This document shows, one piece after another, positions 12,101-20,700 of a stretch of 26,196 bases of DNA (positions are counted from its first letter, which is position 1; every line of letters starts with the position of its first letter). The stretch is from Ectocarpus siliculosus (Eukaryota; Sar; Phaeophyceae; Ectocarpales; Ectocarpaceae), in the NCBI GenBank assembly GCA_000310025.1, contig FN649730.1, positions 721,515 to 747,710 of the forward strand, written 5' to 3'. The notes under the pieces are model-generated. The model searched no databases, was not told where the DNA came from, and worked only from the letters and a program-made list of their open reading frames with translations. The position numbers and the translations under genes were made by a program.

Positions 12101-14488
12101 GCTACTCGGGCGGGGAATCGTAGAAACACAGGTAGTGTCTGCTAACGATACGAAATTACTCATCGCTAGTCTATCCCAGACTCTTCTCTGAGGAAGAGAG
12201 GACTTGTCTTCCAAAACCCAAAAAACACTTAATTAAAGTATTCAAATTCTAGTTATTTCGTTGTGTTCTTGTAGAAGAGAAGCACGCACACGCCTCCGTG
12301 ACACCGTTCGTCCCTTGTGTTGTCAACGTTGTGGGTGGTGAAACAGGATACCGATGGCCCATAACTCCCTTGTCTTGGGTGATGAAACAGGATACCACCG
12401 AGCCGAAACGTTGTTCGTCCCTTGTCTTGTCAACGGTGTGTGTGGTGAAACAGGTCACTGACGAGGAGCTAAGCCGCGCGAGGAACATGCTAAAGTGCAA
12501 CGTTCTCACGCACCTGGAGTCAAGGCTCGTGCTGTTCGAGGACATCGGCAGACAGATGCTAACCTACGGGCGAAGAGAGACGCCGGAGGTAAGTTTCAGC
12601 AGCAGCAGCCTAGTCAGTCGAGCGTCACCGCACGTTAATGAGCTGTTCGCGTTCATCCGAAGATCGCGAATTGTTTGAGCGTCGAGAGACGAGGGTAGTC
12701 AAGATGGACGGGGGTAATTTTATCTCTTTGCCCCCGCCGGTGTGCGACCAGGGCGACCAAAAGCGCCGACATGCCGCCCTCTACATGTCTTTATATCTTC
12801 ATTTATACTACCCTCTATATGTCTCTATATCTTCCTTTATACTTCTTCTACTCTTAAAATGTCTCTATATTTTCGGTTATACCACTCTCCCGCTTCGCGT
12901 CGTTCTCCTCCTCACTTGTTTGTTTTTTGTGCCCCCCCCCGAACGACAACCCCCTCCCCCCCCGCCGAGGGGGGGTGGGTTTTCGTCGCTTGGCAAGCGA
13001 CGTTGTAAAACAAGCCCCCCACCCCCCCCTCGGTGTTTGCCATCGGGGGTTGGGTTTTCGTCGCTTGGCAACGACGTTGTAAAACAAGCCGCCCCCCCCG
13101 GTGTTTGCCATCGGGGTTGGGTTTTCGTCGCTTGGCAACGACGTTGTAAAACAAGCCCCCCACTCGGTGTTTGCCATCGGGATTGGGTTTTCGTCGCTTG
13201 GCAACGACGTTGTAAAAGAAGCCAATTCACTTCGTGAACTCGGCAACCAGGTTACCGTTTTTTTTTTTACCTCGGTTTTTTGTTTTGGCGGTAACCAAAA
13301 TGGTGGTCGAGTAGATCATGTTGTGCGGGGTCGAGAACCCTCACTCCGCGCAACGGGGGATGATCGCACCACGTTGTGTTAAAATGGTCAAGCTTCCTCG
13401 AGGCAGTTACACAGTGCTTACAACTGTCAATGGAAGTGAAAGCACCAGAAAATAAACTAAGTCATACGTAGCTGTCATCCGTACGCAAGGAAGTAAGCCA
13501 AGATGCCGAACACCCTTAGCAGGATGCAGCTCACCCTTCATGCGACTCGCCAAATACCTCACGGCGCTTCGCGCTTGGTGATGTGAGAGCCTGGTCCGGT
13601 GAGAACCCGGCGTGCTCCGTCCCGGCTTTGTAGGGATGCGAGGTCAATGGTCAAACGACTACGGCATGCACGACTATGAGTACACCCCCCCCCCCCCGGT
13701 GCTTGCCATCGGGATTGGCTTTTTCGTCGCTTGGCAACGACGTTGTAAAAGAAGCCAATTCACTTCGTGAACTCGGCAACCAGGTTACCGGTTTTTTTTA
13801 CCTCTGTTTTTTTTGTTCGGCGGTAACCATAATGGTGGTCGAGTAGATCATGTTGTGCGGGGTGGAGAAACCTCACTCCGCGCGAGGGGGATGATCGCAC
13901 CACGTTGTGTTAAATTGGTCAAGCATCCTCGAGGCTGTTACACAGTGCTTATAACTGTCTCTGGAAGTGAAAGCACCAGAAAATAAATTAAGTCATACGC
14001 AGCCGTCATCCGTACGCAAGGAAGTAAGCACAAGATGCCGAACACCCTTAGCAGGATGCAGCTCACCCTTCATGCGACTCGCCGAATACCTCACGGTGCT
14101 TCGCGCTTGGTGATGTGAGAGCCTGGTCCGGTGAGAACCCGGCATGCTCCATCCCGGCTTTGTAGGGATGCGAGGTCAATGGTCTAGCGACTACGGCATG
14201 CACGACTATGAGTACACCCCCCCCCTAACGACAACGTTTACACGAGTAACCCCCCCCCCCGCCTCTATCTTGCACCCTTCCATGCTACAGGAGGTTTGCG
14301 CCAAGATCGACGCCGTAACGGCAGAAGACCTCATGACGGTGGCAAGGCGCGCCCTGGCGACCCCCCCCAGCCTGTCCGTGGTAGGGAGCGATCTCAACGG
14401 GGTGCCCACTTACGAGCAGGTGTGCTCGTGGTTCATGAAACCCCCGCTGGAGCAAGAAATGAAAGCTGGCCGAGGAGGAACACAGTAG
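1702..14488 (+). CDS. PMPCA: Mitochondrial processing peptidase alpha subunit, 13 exons, complete
   Basis: MPP-alpha is the substrate-binding partner of the MPP-alpha/beta heterodimer that removes presequences from proteins imported into the mitochondrial matrix (M16 family knowledge). Exons: 1702-1965, 2967-3101, 4558-4661, 5169-5256, 5746-5820, 6270-6368, 7075-7235, 8476-8668, 9192-9272, 9642-9727, 10486-10636, 12454-12588, 14291-14488. All introns are GT-AG and every junction phase matches, giving 1770 nt and 589 residues ending in TAG. Visible marks are an Arg/Ala/Ser-rich N-terminus, [17 protein letters not shown] (about 117-133), [10 protein letters not shown] (about 142-151), a degenerate zinc motif HLLEL (180-184), the loop [14 protein letters not shown] (404-417) and [12 protein letters not shown]. 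The loop and the lost second His assign the alpha rather than the beta subunit. The ATG at 1702 is the first ATG in this frame. Family lengths are usually about 500-570; the excess is at the N-terminus. The split codons (AG|C Ser, AG|G Arg, AG|A Arg) strongly support the model. Exon 1's donor is the least certain boundary. Confidence 0.95.
2480..2664. mobile_element. MITE-like inverted-repeat element, copy A (intron 1)
   Basis: Degenerate terminal inverted repeats flank a core. The left end reads CTCCTGGACCAAGTTTCAAA. The right end, reverse complemented, reads CCGATTTGTAGAGCTCGATT with GGTGACGCAACATACC outside it. The core shares GGCGGCGTTGAATCC and GAGAGCTTTCC with copies B and D. It is the most diverged of the four copies, lies in a spliced intron and has no coding capacity. 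Confidence 0.7.
3369..3414 (+). repeat. (CT)n microsatellite
   Basis: An uninterrupted CT dinucleotide run in MPP-alpha intron 2, pyrimidine-rich on the sense strand. Confidence 0.98.
3885..4050 (+). repeat. Dispersed repeat G, copy 1
   Basis: It shares TCGCGATAAAAG, GGCAAGCACCGCA, CTCCTGTGT and GTGACCCCGGCTG, in the same order and spacing, with 22895-23040. No terminal repeats or coding capacity are visible. It lies sense to MPP-alpha intron 2, while its partner is antisense to NudC intron 3. Confidence 0.75.
4451..4549 (+). repeat. Direct duplication next to the intron 2 acceptor
   Basis: Two adjacent copies (4451-4506 and 4507-4549) share GCCCTGC(T/C)TGCCGTCCT, GCCGATTACCCCA and ATCAACGATC. 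The second leads into GCTCCCAG|AGG, the authentic acceptor. The first copy is longer by a short insert. Confidence 0.85.
5169..5256 (+). other. MPP-alpha exon 4: degenerate M16 zinc-binding motif
   Basis: Catalytic M16 peptidases, including MPP-beta, carry HxxEH. Here the equivalent stretch reads [12 protein letters not shown]: the first His (180) and Glu (183) remain, but the second His is Leu184. Loss of this motif is typical of the non-catalytic alpha subunit. The exon begins with one base, C, that completes the Ser codon left as AG at the end of exon 3, giving NAG-SR, the expected family sequence at this place. It ends HQQ|GTACAG in phase 0. Confidence 0.92.
5998..6200 (+). repeat. CTG/TTG triplet repeat in MPP-alpha intron 5
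   Basis: A mixed GTT/GCT/CTG region contains a pure stretch of about 16 CTG units at 6101-6150. It reads as polyalanine, polycysteine or polyleucine in the three frames, which is artefact, because the flanking exons splice cleanly across it. Confidence 0.95.
6369..6626 (+). repeat. Iterated donor motif GTGAGATTT in intron 6
   Basis: The authentic donor of exon 6 is GTGAGATTT at 6369. The exact nonamer recurs at 6395, 6432, 6444, 6466 and 6618. One-mismatch forms lie at 6385, 6405 and 6454. The spacing is irregular. Confidence 0.9.
6731..6786 (+). repeat. Dispersed repeat H, copy 1
   Basis: It shares CAGGTAGTGTCCGCTAAC and GTCCCAGACTCTT with 12129-12186 in intron 11, in the same orientation. 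The element is about 56 bp with no other recognisable feature. Confidence 0.7.
6815..7013 (-). mobile_element. Inverted-repeat element, copy E (intron 6)
   Basis: A 199-bp block is bounded by 16-bp terminal inverted repeats, GTCGTGGCTCCGATGT and (reverse complemented) GTCGTGGTTCCGATGT, with one mismatch. It is homologous in inverse orientation to copy F at 14752-15000. On its - strand it carries CGGGTTCGACCCG, similar to a tRNA T-arm/B-box, so a short SINE is an alternative to a MITE. It ends about 60 nt before exon 7. Confidence 0.75.
7200..7620 (+). repeat. Tandem repeat, about 105 bp, each unit ending in a copy of the exon 7 3' end
   Basis: The exon end GGAGCTTCCGAAAGAG (7220-7235) recurs as GGGGCTTCCGAAAGAG (7428-7443) and GGGGCGTCCGAAAGAG (7533-7548), with a weaker form ending GGCAGAAG at 7337. 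Each is followed by a copy of the intron head: GTTAGC, GTATCT, CCATCT and GTAGCT. Periods are 102, 106 and 105. Confidence 0.88.
7236..8475 (+). other. MPP-alpha intron 7 with donor-anchored tandem repeat
   Basis: The first third is a roughly 105-bp tandem repeat phased on the splice donor (7236-7337, 7338-7443, 7444-7548, then a partial). A fainter copy of its AGCATC..GCGGGG segment lies near 7829-7860. The remainder has C- and T-rich stretches and no supported gene. Confidence 0.75.
8620..8925 (+). repeat. Tandem repeat of the exon 8 3' end and its donor
   Basis: The exon end GGGGGAGAGTCGCGCAACG..AAGCATAAG|GTACAG is followed by copies ending GGCACGGAAAAG|GTACAG (8743), GCTCGGAAAAG|GTATAG (8780) and GGCACGGATAAG|GTAGAC (8860). 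GACG(G)..GTTGTTGTGGCTTGGGG is repeated between them. Units are 74, 37 and 80 nt. Confidence 0.88.
9642..9727 (+). other. MPP-alpha exon 10: glycine-rich substrate loop
   Basis: This exon encodes [19 protein letters not shown] followed by YREVLN. The flexible glycine-rich loop is the diagnostic feature of MPP-alpha and takes part in presequence binding and handover to the beta subunit (established for yeast and mammalian MPP). It ends with AG, completed by A at the start of exon 11 (Arg429), joining LNR to [11 protein letters not shown] without a gap in the family pattern. Confidence 0.95.
10655..10911. mobile_element. MITE-like element, copy B
   Basis: The left terminus GATACCACACCCCCTGGACC and the reverse-complemented right terminus GGTATCACACACCCTGGACC are near-perfect inverted repeats. 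They continue through GATTT(T/G)CAAAGCTCGATT and, on the right, out to a GTAGGTGACATGACGTAAGG-type end. The left repeat is partly duplicated inside the element. The core matches the reverse complement of copy D. It starts only about 20 nt after the exon 11 donor. Confidence 0.85.
10912..11065. mobile_element. MITE-like element, copy C (truncated)
   Basis: It has the same orientation as copy D and begins inside the core (GACGAAGAAGATGCGTAAG). It retains CGACGAGACGGCTTCAACG and a degraded right terminus (AAACCGGTTCAGGTGTCATACC). It abuts copy B head-to-head, so B and C form a larger inverted structure. Confidence 0.75.
11241..11580 (+). repeat. Two-unit tandem duplication, about 165-175 bp per unit
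   Basis: Units start AAGGCCAAC at 11241 and 11415. Both contain TGTAAAATRCACGGCT, TACCGTAGGCAGAAYGCACA and CCCTCCTGT-like segments in order. A third start, GGGCCAACG, follows near 11571. Confidence 0.85.
11681..12095 (+). repeat. AT-rich minisatellite in MPP-alpha intron 11
   Basis: This is an array of variants of TTCCCTCTAGCTTCATCACG, TTCACGCTATTTAGCTTGAT and CTCTCTATAGCTTTTATCATG, with a higher-order period of about 135 bp (the segment near 11747 recurs near 11882). The later units decay. Its composition is strikingly T-rich on the sense strand. Confidence 0.9.
12129..12186 (+). repeat. Dispersed repeat H, copy 2
   Basis: It contains CAGGTAGTGTCTGCTAAC and ATCCCAGACTCTT, matching 6731-6786 in the same orientation. 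Confidence 0.7.
12300..12453 (+). repeat. Triplicated 3' splice site before exon 12
   Basis: GGTG(G/A)TGAAACAG occurs three times, ending at 12346, 12390 and the authentic 12453. Each is preceded by CCCTTGT(G/C)TTG-type sequence. The spacing is 44 and 63 nt. Confidence 0.9.
12784..12882 (+). repeat. Short tandem repeat, about 35-40 bp, three copies
   Basis: ATGTCT(T/C)TATATCTTC(A/C)TTTATAC is repeated with variation in intron 12. Confidence 0.85.
12960..13222 (+). repeat. Tandem repeat of about 65 bp with hairpin core, four units
   Basis: Each unit contains TTTTCGTCGCTTGGCAACGA followed by CGTTGTAAAACAAGCC, separated by C-runs and CGGTGTTTGCCATCGGG. The first unit has a perfect palindromic stem, CGTCGCTTGGCAAGCGACG. 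The later units lack one G and pair imperfectly. Confidence 0.9.
13561..13684 (-). mobile_element. tRNA-like (SINE-like) repeat, copy S1
   Basis: On the - strand it reads GTACTCATAGTCGTGCATGC, then an A-box-like TGCCGTAGTCG, ATTGACCTCGCATCCC, and the T-arm-like hairpin CCGG-GTTCTCA-CCGG with a 7-nt loop. It lies in the first copy of the 533-bp duplication. Confidence 0.75.
14094..14217 (-). mobile_element. tRNA-like (SINE-like) repeat, copy S2
   Basis: This is the same element as S1, carried by the second copy of the 533-bp duplication. The A-box-like string is TGCCGTAGTCG, and the T-arm-like CCGGGTTCTCACCGG is intact. Confidence 0.75.
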
Positions 14489-14584
14489 TCGTGGCTCCCA
14501 TGTCATGGCTCCCATATCAGAACGTCAGCAAGACGTCGGCTAGGGTGGTCAAGACCAAGATCGAAAAGACCACTCTTGGGCAGG

Positions 14585-14620
14585 TTCGTTCGTTCGTTCG
14601 TTCGTTCGTTCGTTCGTTCG
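14585..14620 (+). repeat. (TTCG)n tetranucleotide repeat
   Basis: About nine TTCG units lie roughly 100 nt after the MPP-alpha stop codon, probably in the 3' UTR. Confidence 0.97.
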
Positions 14621-14751
14621 GTACTTTCCTTGGGGATGAACGCATGGCTGGAAGGTGTGTCGGTTAAAGAATAGCGTCATTGCGTTCATCGGAACAGAAA
14701 CAAGTGTTTTAATTTCAGTGGCAGGACGAGGCGTGTTGGTTCTATAGAACA

Positions 14752-15000
14752 GTCGTGGCTCCGATATAATAGGGTACCTTACAAGAGGGGCCTCCAACAT
14801 CAGATGTTGTCACGGATTCGACCCACTATAGTATAGTTGGGTACCCTCTTATTCTGGGATAAGAGGGGGTTCCGATGTGTACGAGGGTCGAAAAATCGGG
14901 TTTCGCGGACTCGACCCTTTTGAGTAAGTTGGGTACCCCCGTTGAAGAGGGAGCTCCGCTACAAGAGGCCTTTGGTCATACCACCCTCTTGTGTCATGAC
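14752..15000 (+). mobile_element. Inverted-repeat element, copy F
   Basis: It starts GTCGTGGCTCCGATAT. It shares with the reverse complement of copy E, in order, CAAGAGGGGCC, GTCACGG(G/A)TTCGACCC, TCTTATTC(C/T)GG(T/G)ATAAGAGGGG, GGCCTT and CACCCTC. The right terminus is degraded (GTGTCATGAC). It is non-coding. Confidence 0.75.
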
Positions 15001-15312
15001 TGTAGGCATAAGGACAAGCGATTTTATTTATAGCACTGGACCTTTGCGGGCCCCGTTCGTTTTCTTGTGTGTTAAGAGATGGATGGCGCTTCGACTGGCA
15101 GGCCCTGTCGTTGTCTCGTGGGTGAGAGAATGGTGGCGTTTCTTTGGAGAAACTGGCAGGCCCTGGTGTTGTCTTGGGTGTCAGAGATAAATGGTTTTTC
15201 TTTCGAGAAGTGGGCAGAGGCCTGTCAGAGATAGATGACGTTTCTTTGGCTATCATCCCTTTCTGCGACGGAGTGATTATTGGGTCGTCCTGGACCACGA
15301 CGGGGGTGGGGG

Positions 15313-15397
15313 GCGTGCTCACGTTTTACAATGCCTTAGCGGCTAGACTGCTGACCACGCATCCTCGAGAGGACCGGGTATTGTTCCCACAGGACCG
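15313..15397 (+). mobile_element. tRNA-like (SINE-like) repeat, copy S3
   Basis: It reads GTGCTCACGTTTTACAATGC, an A-box-like TGCCTTAGCGG, CTGACCACGCATCC and GGGTATTGTTCCCAC. It is diverged in the T-arm region. Confidence 0.65.
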
Positions 15398-15639
15398 ATC
15401 ACCGCCCGGGGGGTGGGTTCGCGCTCGTCCCTGCCCTTGGAGATGTGGGCTAGCTCGGGGATGGGGAAGAGGAGCAGGCACAGTCTTCGAACTCCTAAGA
15501 CGGTATTGTTCGTCTTGTTGGCCATCATGAGGATGTAACTCGGTGGTGGAATATTGGTGTTCTACCGCCATGTGCGGGTTCCGCTGACTGCAGCCACGAT
15601 CTATGACCCCGACCGACCAGTAGAGGTGGAAGAGGAGAT

Positions 15640-15739
15640 NNNNNNNNNNNNNNNNNNNNNNNNNNNNNNNNNNNNNNNNNNNNNNNNNNNNNNNNNNNNN
15701 NNNNNNNNNNNNNNNNNNNNNNNNNNNNNNNNNNNNNNN
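15640..15739. other. 100-N assembly gap
   Basis: Exactly 100 undetermined bases, followed at once by a G-run. The true gap length is probably unknown. Confidence 0.99.
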
Positions 15740-17317
15740 GGGGGGGGGGGGGTAGCCCCGGCCCGACGCTGAAGCCCCCCTTGTCTTCCCCTCGGAGGTT
15801 GCGGGTGAGGCGGCGCACCACGCGTAACAAGCACATGAGGCCCCGTAAAATCTAGTATATGTTGGAACATGAAGGTGATCCAACCATCCGTGGGTTAACG
15901 TAACCCTAGAACCCTCCTAAGGTGTTCCCGAAACCCAAAAGAAATCACACCCGGCGCAGTGACGCTGGAACATGTCAGAACCCATCTATCTATCGCCCAG
16001 GTGGACCATGCTGCACAGATAACCATGGGTATGCCCCAAAACCATCGTGCACACCCGGGACACTTTAGCCTGCTCCCCTGAGATCCTGTCCTTGCATTCA
16101 CCACAGATGACTGACAGGGTGTTACATTAAAGCAGGGACCTACGCCCACGCGCCGTAGCTGTTGGAAGAGTTTTTTCTTGTTTCTGTCCCTCCTTTCCCC
16201 TTTCTGGCGACGGAGTTGGGGGGGGGGCGATAAGGAAGCGGGCTACCGTTGAGGTCAGGGCTACAAACGGGCTGTTGGTATCGTTATCGTTAAGTCACTC
16301 AGGCGTCGGGGGGAAGCAACCGCGTGTTTCCCGTTCTTCAACGGCGTGAACCGTTTTTTTCGTCTCTCCTCGTTGTGCATTAACCCCCACGCGCACCAAA
16401 AATAACGACGCATGCACTGAAGATCGAACACAGGGCCGAAAAACAAGACACGACACAACACGTTACACCAGGCAAATCAATCGTCCGCTCTCAACCACCC
16501 TAATGCTCTCCCCATCACTCCTACATTCTGCGAGCTACCGGGTTGGTTCTTCGACACACGTGGACCACCCGTCAACAAAGTCACAGCTGAGTGGAGCGCC
16601 CAGAAGGGATGGTCGGCTAGACGCTCTTACCGCCGTGACGGCTGGGCACACAACGCCCACTACCCACTCACCCGCATGCATCTACACCAAAACTGCTTTC
16701 GTAACCTCAAGAAAACCAAAGTGCCGGGCGCCAATGGCTTGGTGAACTAGCAATGAGTGGTACTTTCACCACAAACTAGCTTCTCGTCCGATGCCCTCTT
16801 GATTTCCCATCGTCAAGCCGATACGATCAGCATTCTGTGCAGCTTTCTTGGCCATGCGATAAACCAAACCGGACTCCATTGTCCGGCGACTCAACTCAGT
16901 CAAATGGCGACGACAAAAAATGCCTCGTGCATGCACACGGTGTAACGTGTAAAATGGAAACCCGCAGCGGGAGGAAGAGAGAAAAGGAGAAAACAAGAAA
17001 GAAAACAGCACTCTCGAAAACTCGGTAGTTGCAAGAGATATTCGAGCAGCTCACAAACCGGAACAACCAAGCAGCATGGGGAGGGCGAATTGATTCCACA
17101 CCAAGAGTGAAAGGAACATGAACGCCAAGGTACTCATTGACGTTCGCGTCCATCCCCCCACCCGTCAGACACCTGGCCCTGCCACAGCAGCTACACCCGT
17201 GAAGCGATTTGTGCCTCCTGGCCTCGTCGCTGAGGTGCGATCCCCTGCATCCCGACGCTCGCGATGTCTTAAGCCTTCACGATGCCTTAACTCTCTGACC
17301 CTCAACACGTCTTGCCC

Positions 17318-17668
17318 TCACGATATCTTAGCCCTCGAGAAGTCCATTTCCGGGTGCTGACAAAGAAAAAATGAAAAAAACGGCAGCACGGGTGCCAACG
17401 AAGCAGTCGCACAACAAATGGCACCGGGGATAGGGGAGCAGTACTCAAATTGTTGCTTGTCAAGTACCTGGTGTAAAAAAGAGTACGTTGACGATTGACT
17501 TGACCTGTCATGATCTTCGAGGCGGACGACGGTCCTAAAGTACTGTGATAAAAAACGACGTAAGTGGCAAGTAGGGGCCTTTACATTCGTGGTGAGATTG
17601 AGAGGTGGACCGTGAGGCGCCTATCAAGCGAAATTTAGACCGCACACATAGTAGATGTAGATGCCAGC

Positions 17669-17703
<35 letters not shown>

Positions 17704-20700
17704 AAACGTACCCAATTAGTCCACAACAACAGTCAAAACAACCAGCACAAAATCAACAACCGGCACCACCGTCGCCACCACCACCTCGAACACCACAACA
17801 ACCACCAAAAACAGCCACAAAACCAGCACCATCGACAACATCAACAGCAACAATTGTCGCCGCCACGATCACCGCCACCCCAACAACAGTGCCGCCGCTC
17901 CCGACCACCACCACCACCAACAACAAACGCAGTGAAAAAACCGTACCTGCGCCATGAACTTCCCCAGCATCTCCTGCTTGCTCATCTCGTCTGCGGTAGG
18001 CAGCCCCTGAGCCTTCTGACGCTGATCGAACTGCTCCCCCAGACGGAACCAAGAGAACAAGACAGAACGAGGAGAACGCCGCAGAAATGAAAAAAAAAAA
18101 AAAACTCTACGAATGAAAATAGGACCGCCTTCGCGAGCATGTTAAGCGTTTCTTAAGTATATGTGAAATAGAGACAGGTTTCGTAACCCCAATCCCCAAC
18201 CCAAACCCGTAACCCCTTCTAAAGCCAAGCTTCATATCCTCGTGAAGGCTACTGAGGATGCTGGGACTGACAGTTTGATGAAAATAGATGAACATGTCGA
18301 ACGTGAAATATCCGCACTATCACCGGCAAGGAGTAGTCGGAATAACGACAGCGAAACAACTGTCGACTCAAAAAAACACATTATCAAAACAATGGTTCAA
18401 CCTGGCATGTTGTTTCCGTTTTTTCACGCAGCGGGGCTAGCACCAGTTCCAGGGTGCCATACGTTTGGTCTACATACCTCTTGGCCGGACGCACTCGCAT
18501 CTCTCGAAAAACAACACGACATGTTTCCCTCTCAAAGGTCAATATATATTGCTCTTGTCTCCACACCGAAAAGCCGTTCGGGTCTCCATTCAGTCAGTAC
18601 CTTCAAACATGTGTACTGGTCCACCTGAAGCGGACGCTCTCCGCGGCCACAAGCCACCTACCCAAAAAAAAGGGGCACACCTTTCTAGAAATCAAAGAAA
18701 AGGAAATAAAAATGGACACCAGAAGTATAATTACAATTCTCGCTGTTTCGAGGTACGGTACCAAGTGGTGGGTACGTTTCTAGTGGACGTTTTCTGTGTT
18801 GCGAAAGCGTGAGACAGAAACGGCAGACGAGTAACTGACTTACCATCATCTTCTCCACAGTCTTGCGTGTTTCCCCGTCGAGCTCGGACAGCTTGCTGTT
18901 CTCCGGTTGCACCTGACAACATACGGTCGGAAAAATCCACTAAGCTTGGAAGGCATTTGAGTCTACCGGGGTCGGGGATTACCATCGCCACAACCCATTC
19001 CACCCGCGTAGCACGGCCGTTACTCGAGGCTAGCCAGGGTTGGATGGTTCTCAAAAAACATGCACCCAACAGTTAACGTAGTATATCGTTGTACTGTGTG
19101 CCTACATTCCCTCCCTCGTCTATCTGCACCATGTGAGCGGATGGGCCTGACACTACATAACTCTGACATGAGAGTGGTCAGAGGCCCAAGGTAGGTTGTT
19201 TTTTTACGCTTCCGTGGGCGTTCCAGCATCTGCTTTGCCTACTGCTGTGGTCTCTCTCCGCTTGAAACGACGACACATCACGGAGGTGTTTACATAGCAC
19301 GATACAGCCGTCCAAAGAGGCGCTCATCTCGGGAAGCATCTTCAATTGTTGCATTTTCGTAACATTCAAGTGCATACACCCGTAGCTTAGACACGTGATC
19401 CCCGAAGCGCATCGTCCATGTTTACTATTATGTTCAAGTACACGCCCTTGCCTTACAATACATCTGCAAGCTTCCGCAATTTGTTGCTGATTCATAAGGT
19501 TCAAGTGCACGCCCTTAGCTCACATATGTTATCTTATCCCCGGAAGCATCATCCGTTGCTTTTATACTCCGCCTTCTTACCTTAGAGGTGTTGATCTCTG
19601 GGTCACCCTTGACGACGCACTTCCACCATTCCATTTGGTTCTCCTATTACAATGAGCCAAGTTCCCGGAAAGTTCACACAGGCCGAGGGGAAATGGTCAA
19701 CGTCATCCATTGGCCGTAGTGTCCAGGCGATATGGCAGGGGGGGGGCTGCAAACATGTGCGCATTCTTTCTCAATTTGGACGACACCAAAGTAATGCAAA
19801 AAAATCCAAACTCTCCCGAGTGAACACGTAACATGGGGTCTAGGTACAATTTATGACACATTCAGAAAGAAAAAAACGATGGTACACAATCGCGCAGACT
19901 CGTGCGAGCTCACTGACTGTACTGTCACCTTGCTGCTCCTTGCCGAAAGTTTTCAGCACGATCTGATGCGTTACTACTGCCGTACCGTACACTGGAGTTG
20001 CCGTGATCGTTGCCCTTCGCGTTCGTGTCATTTGCTCTCTGGACAGCCTGGTCCATCCGTTCTTCTGCGGCCTCGTCATGAACAACCACCACATTCTCAC
20101 ACCAATACAGCGACCCTACTGCAGCACATCGTATTTTTTTCCATAACCCACAGGTGCTGTTGTATTATCCTTCATGCGTTTGTTGTGTTCTTCGCCGCAG
20201 ATTCTGCATTACCATCACTGCCATCCCCATCACCTTTTGCAGCGCGATGCTGACTTCCTTCCCATCTTCAAGGGTCCAAAAGCTGTCGTCCACCTTCACC
20301 TTGTTGTACATCTCGCCCTGCATAAAAAAAAAATAGACAAAAAAATGGTAAGTTACGGCACCGTGCCCGCGTGCTTCTTGCCGGAGGGGGTGTACTCATA
20401 GTCGTGCATGCCGTAGTGGTTAGACCGTTGACCTCGCATCCCTACAAAGCCAGGACGGAGCACGCCGGGTTCTCACCGGACCAGGCCCGCACATCACCAA
20501 GCGCGGGAGGGGGGGAGGGGGGGGGTATCCCCTGAAGGGAAGGGATAGGGTTGAGGTGGGTGGATCAAACAAAAAACACACCACCGGCATTCTACTACTG
20601 TAGGAAAGGGAGTGATACCACGTGCACAGCAGCGTCTGCAACAACGTTGCAACAGCAGTGGAAGTGGTGGGGATAAAACCGAACGGGTCTCGAGATGCCG

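Larger units (their letters stand above)
10637..12453 (+). other. MPP-alpha intron 11, packed with repeats
   Basis: The largest MPP-alpha intron (1817 nt). In order it contains MITE-like copies B and C, a two-unit tandem duplication (11241-11580), an AT-rich minisatellite (11681-12095), dispersed repeat H copy 2 and a triplicated acceptor region. No coding sequence is supported. Confidence 0.8.
13157..14222 (+). repeat. 533-bp tandem duplication in MPP-alpha intron 12
   Basis: The block from about 13157 to 13690 recurs from about 13690 to 14222. GAAGCCAATTCACTTCGTGA, for example, lies 533 bp apart, with only scattered substitutions and small indels. Each copy starts with the hairpin unit and ends with a tRNA-like repeat in minus orientation followed by a C-run. 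The second copy ends about 70 nt before exon 13. Confidence 0.93.
14489..17317. other. Convergent intergenic region between MPP-alpha and NudC
   Basis: It contains the 3' flank of MPP-alpha with a (TTCG)n tract, inverted-repeat copy F, tRNA-like copy S3, a 100-N gap and about 1.6 kb between the gap and the NudC stop. The part after the gap has no recognisable gene or repeat on either strand; all open frames are short and lack motifs. Both genes' 3' UTRs and polyadenylation sites must lie here, but none can be placed from sequence alone. Confidence 0.7.

Noticed and set aside
15895-16149. 84-codon open frame on the - strand and overlapping short + strand frames
   Set aside because: No motif, no splice-consistent partners, and both strands are equally open. 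Indistinguishable from chance.
17605-18090. 161-codon glutamine-rich frame on the + strand
   Set aside because: It is antisense to NudC exon 8 and to a TTG/GGT-rich intron. The composition is explained by the repeat.
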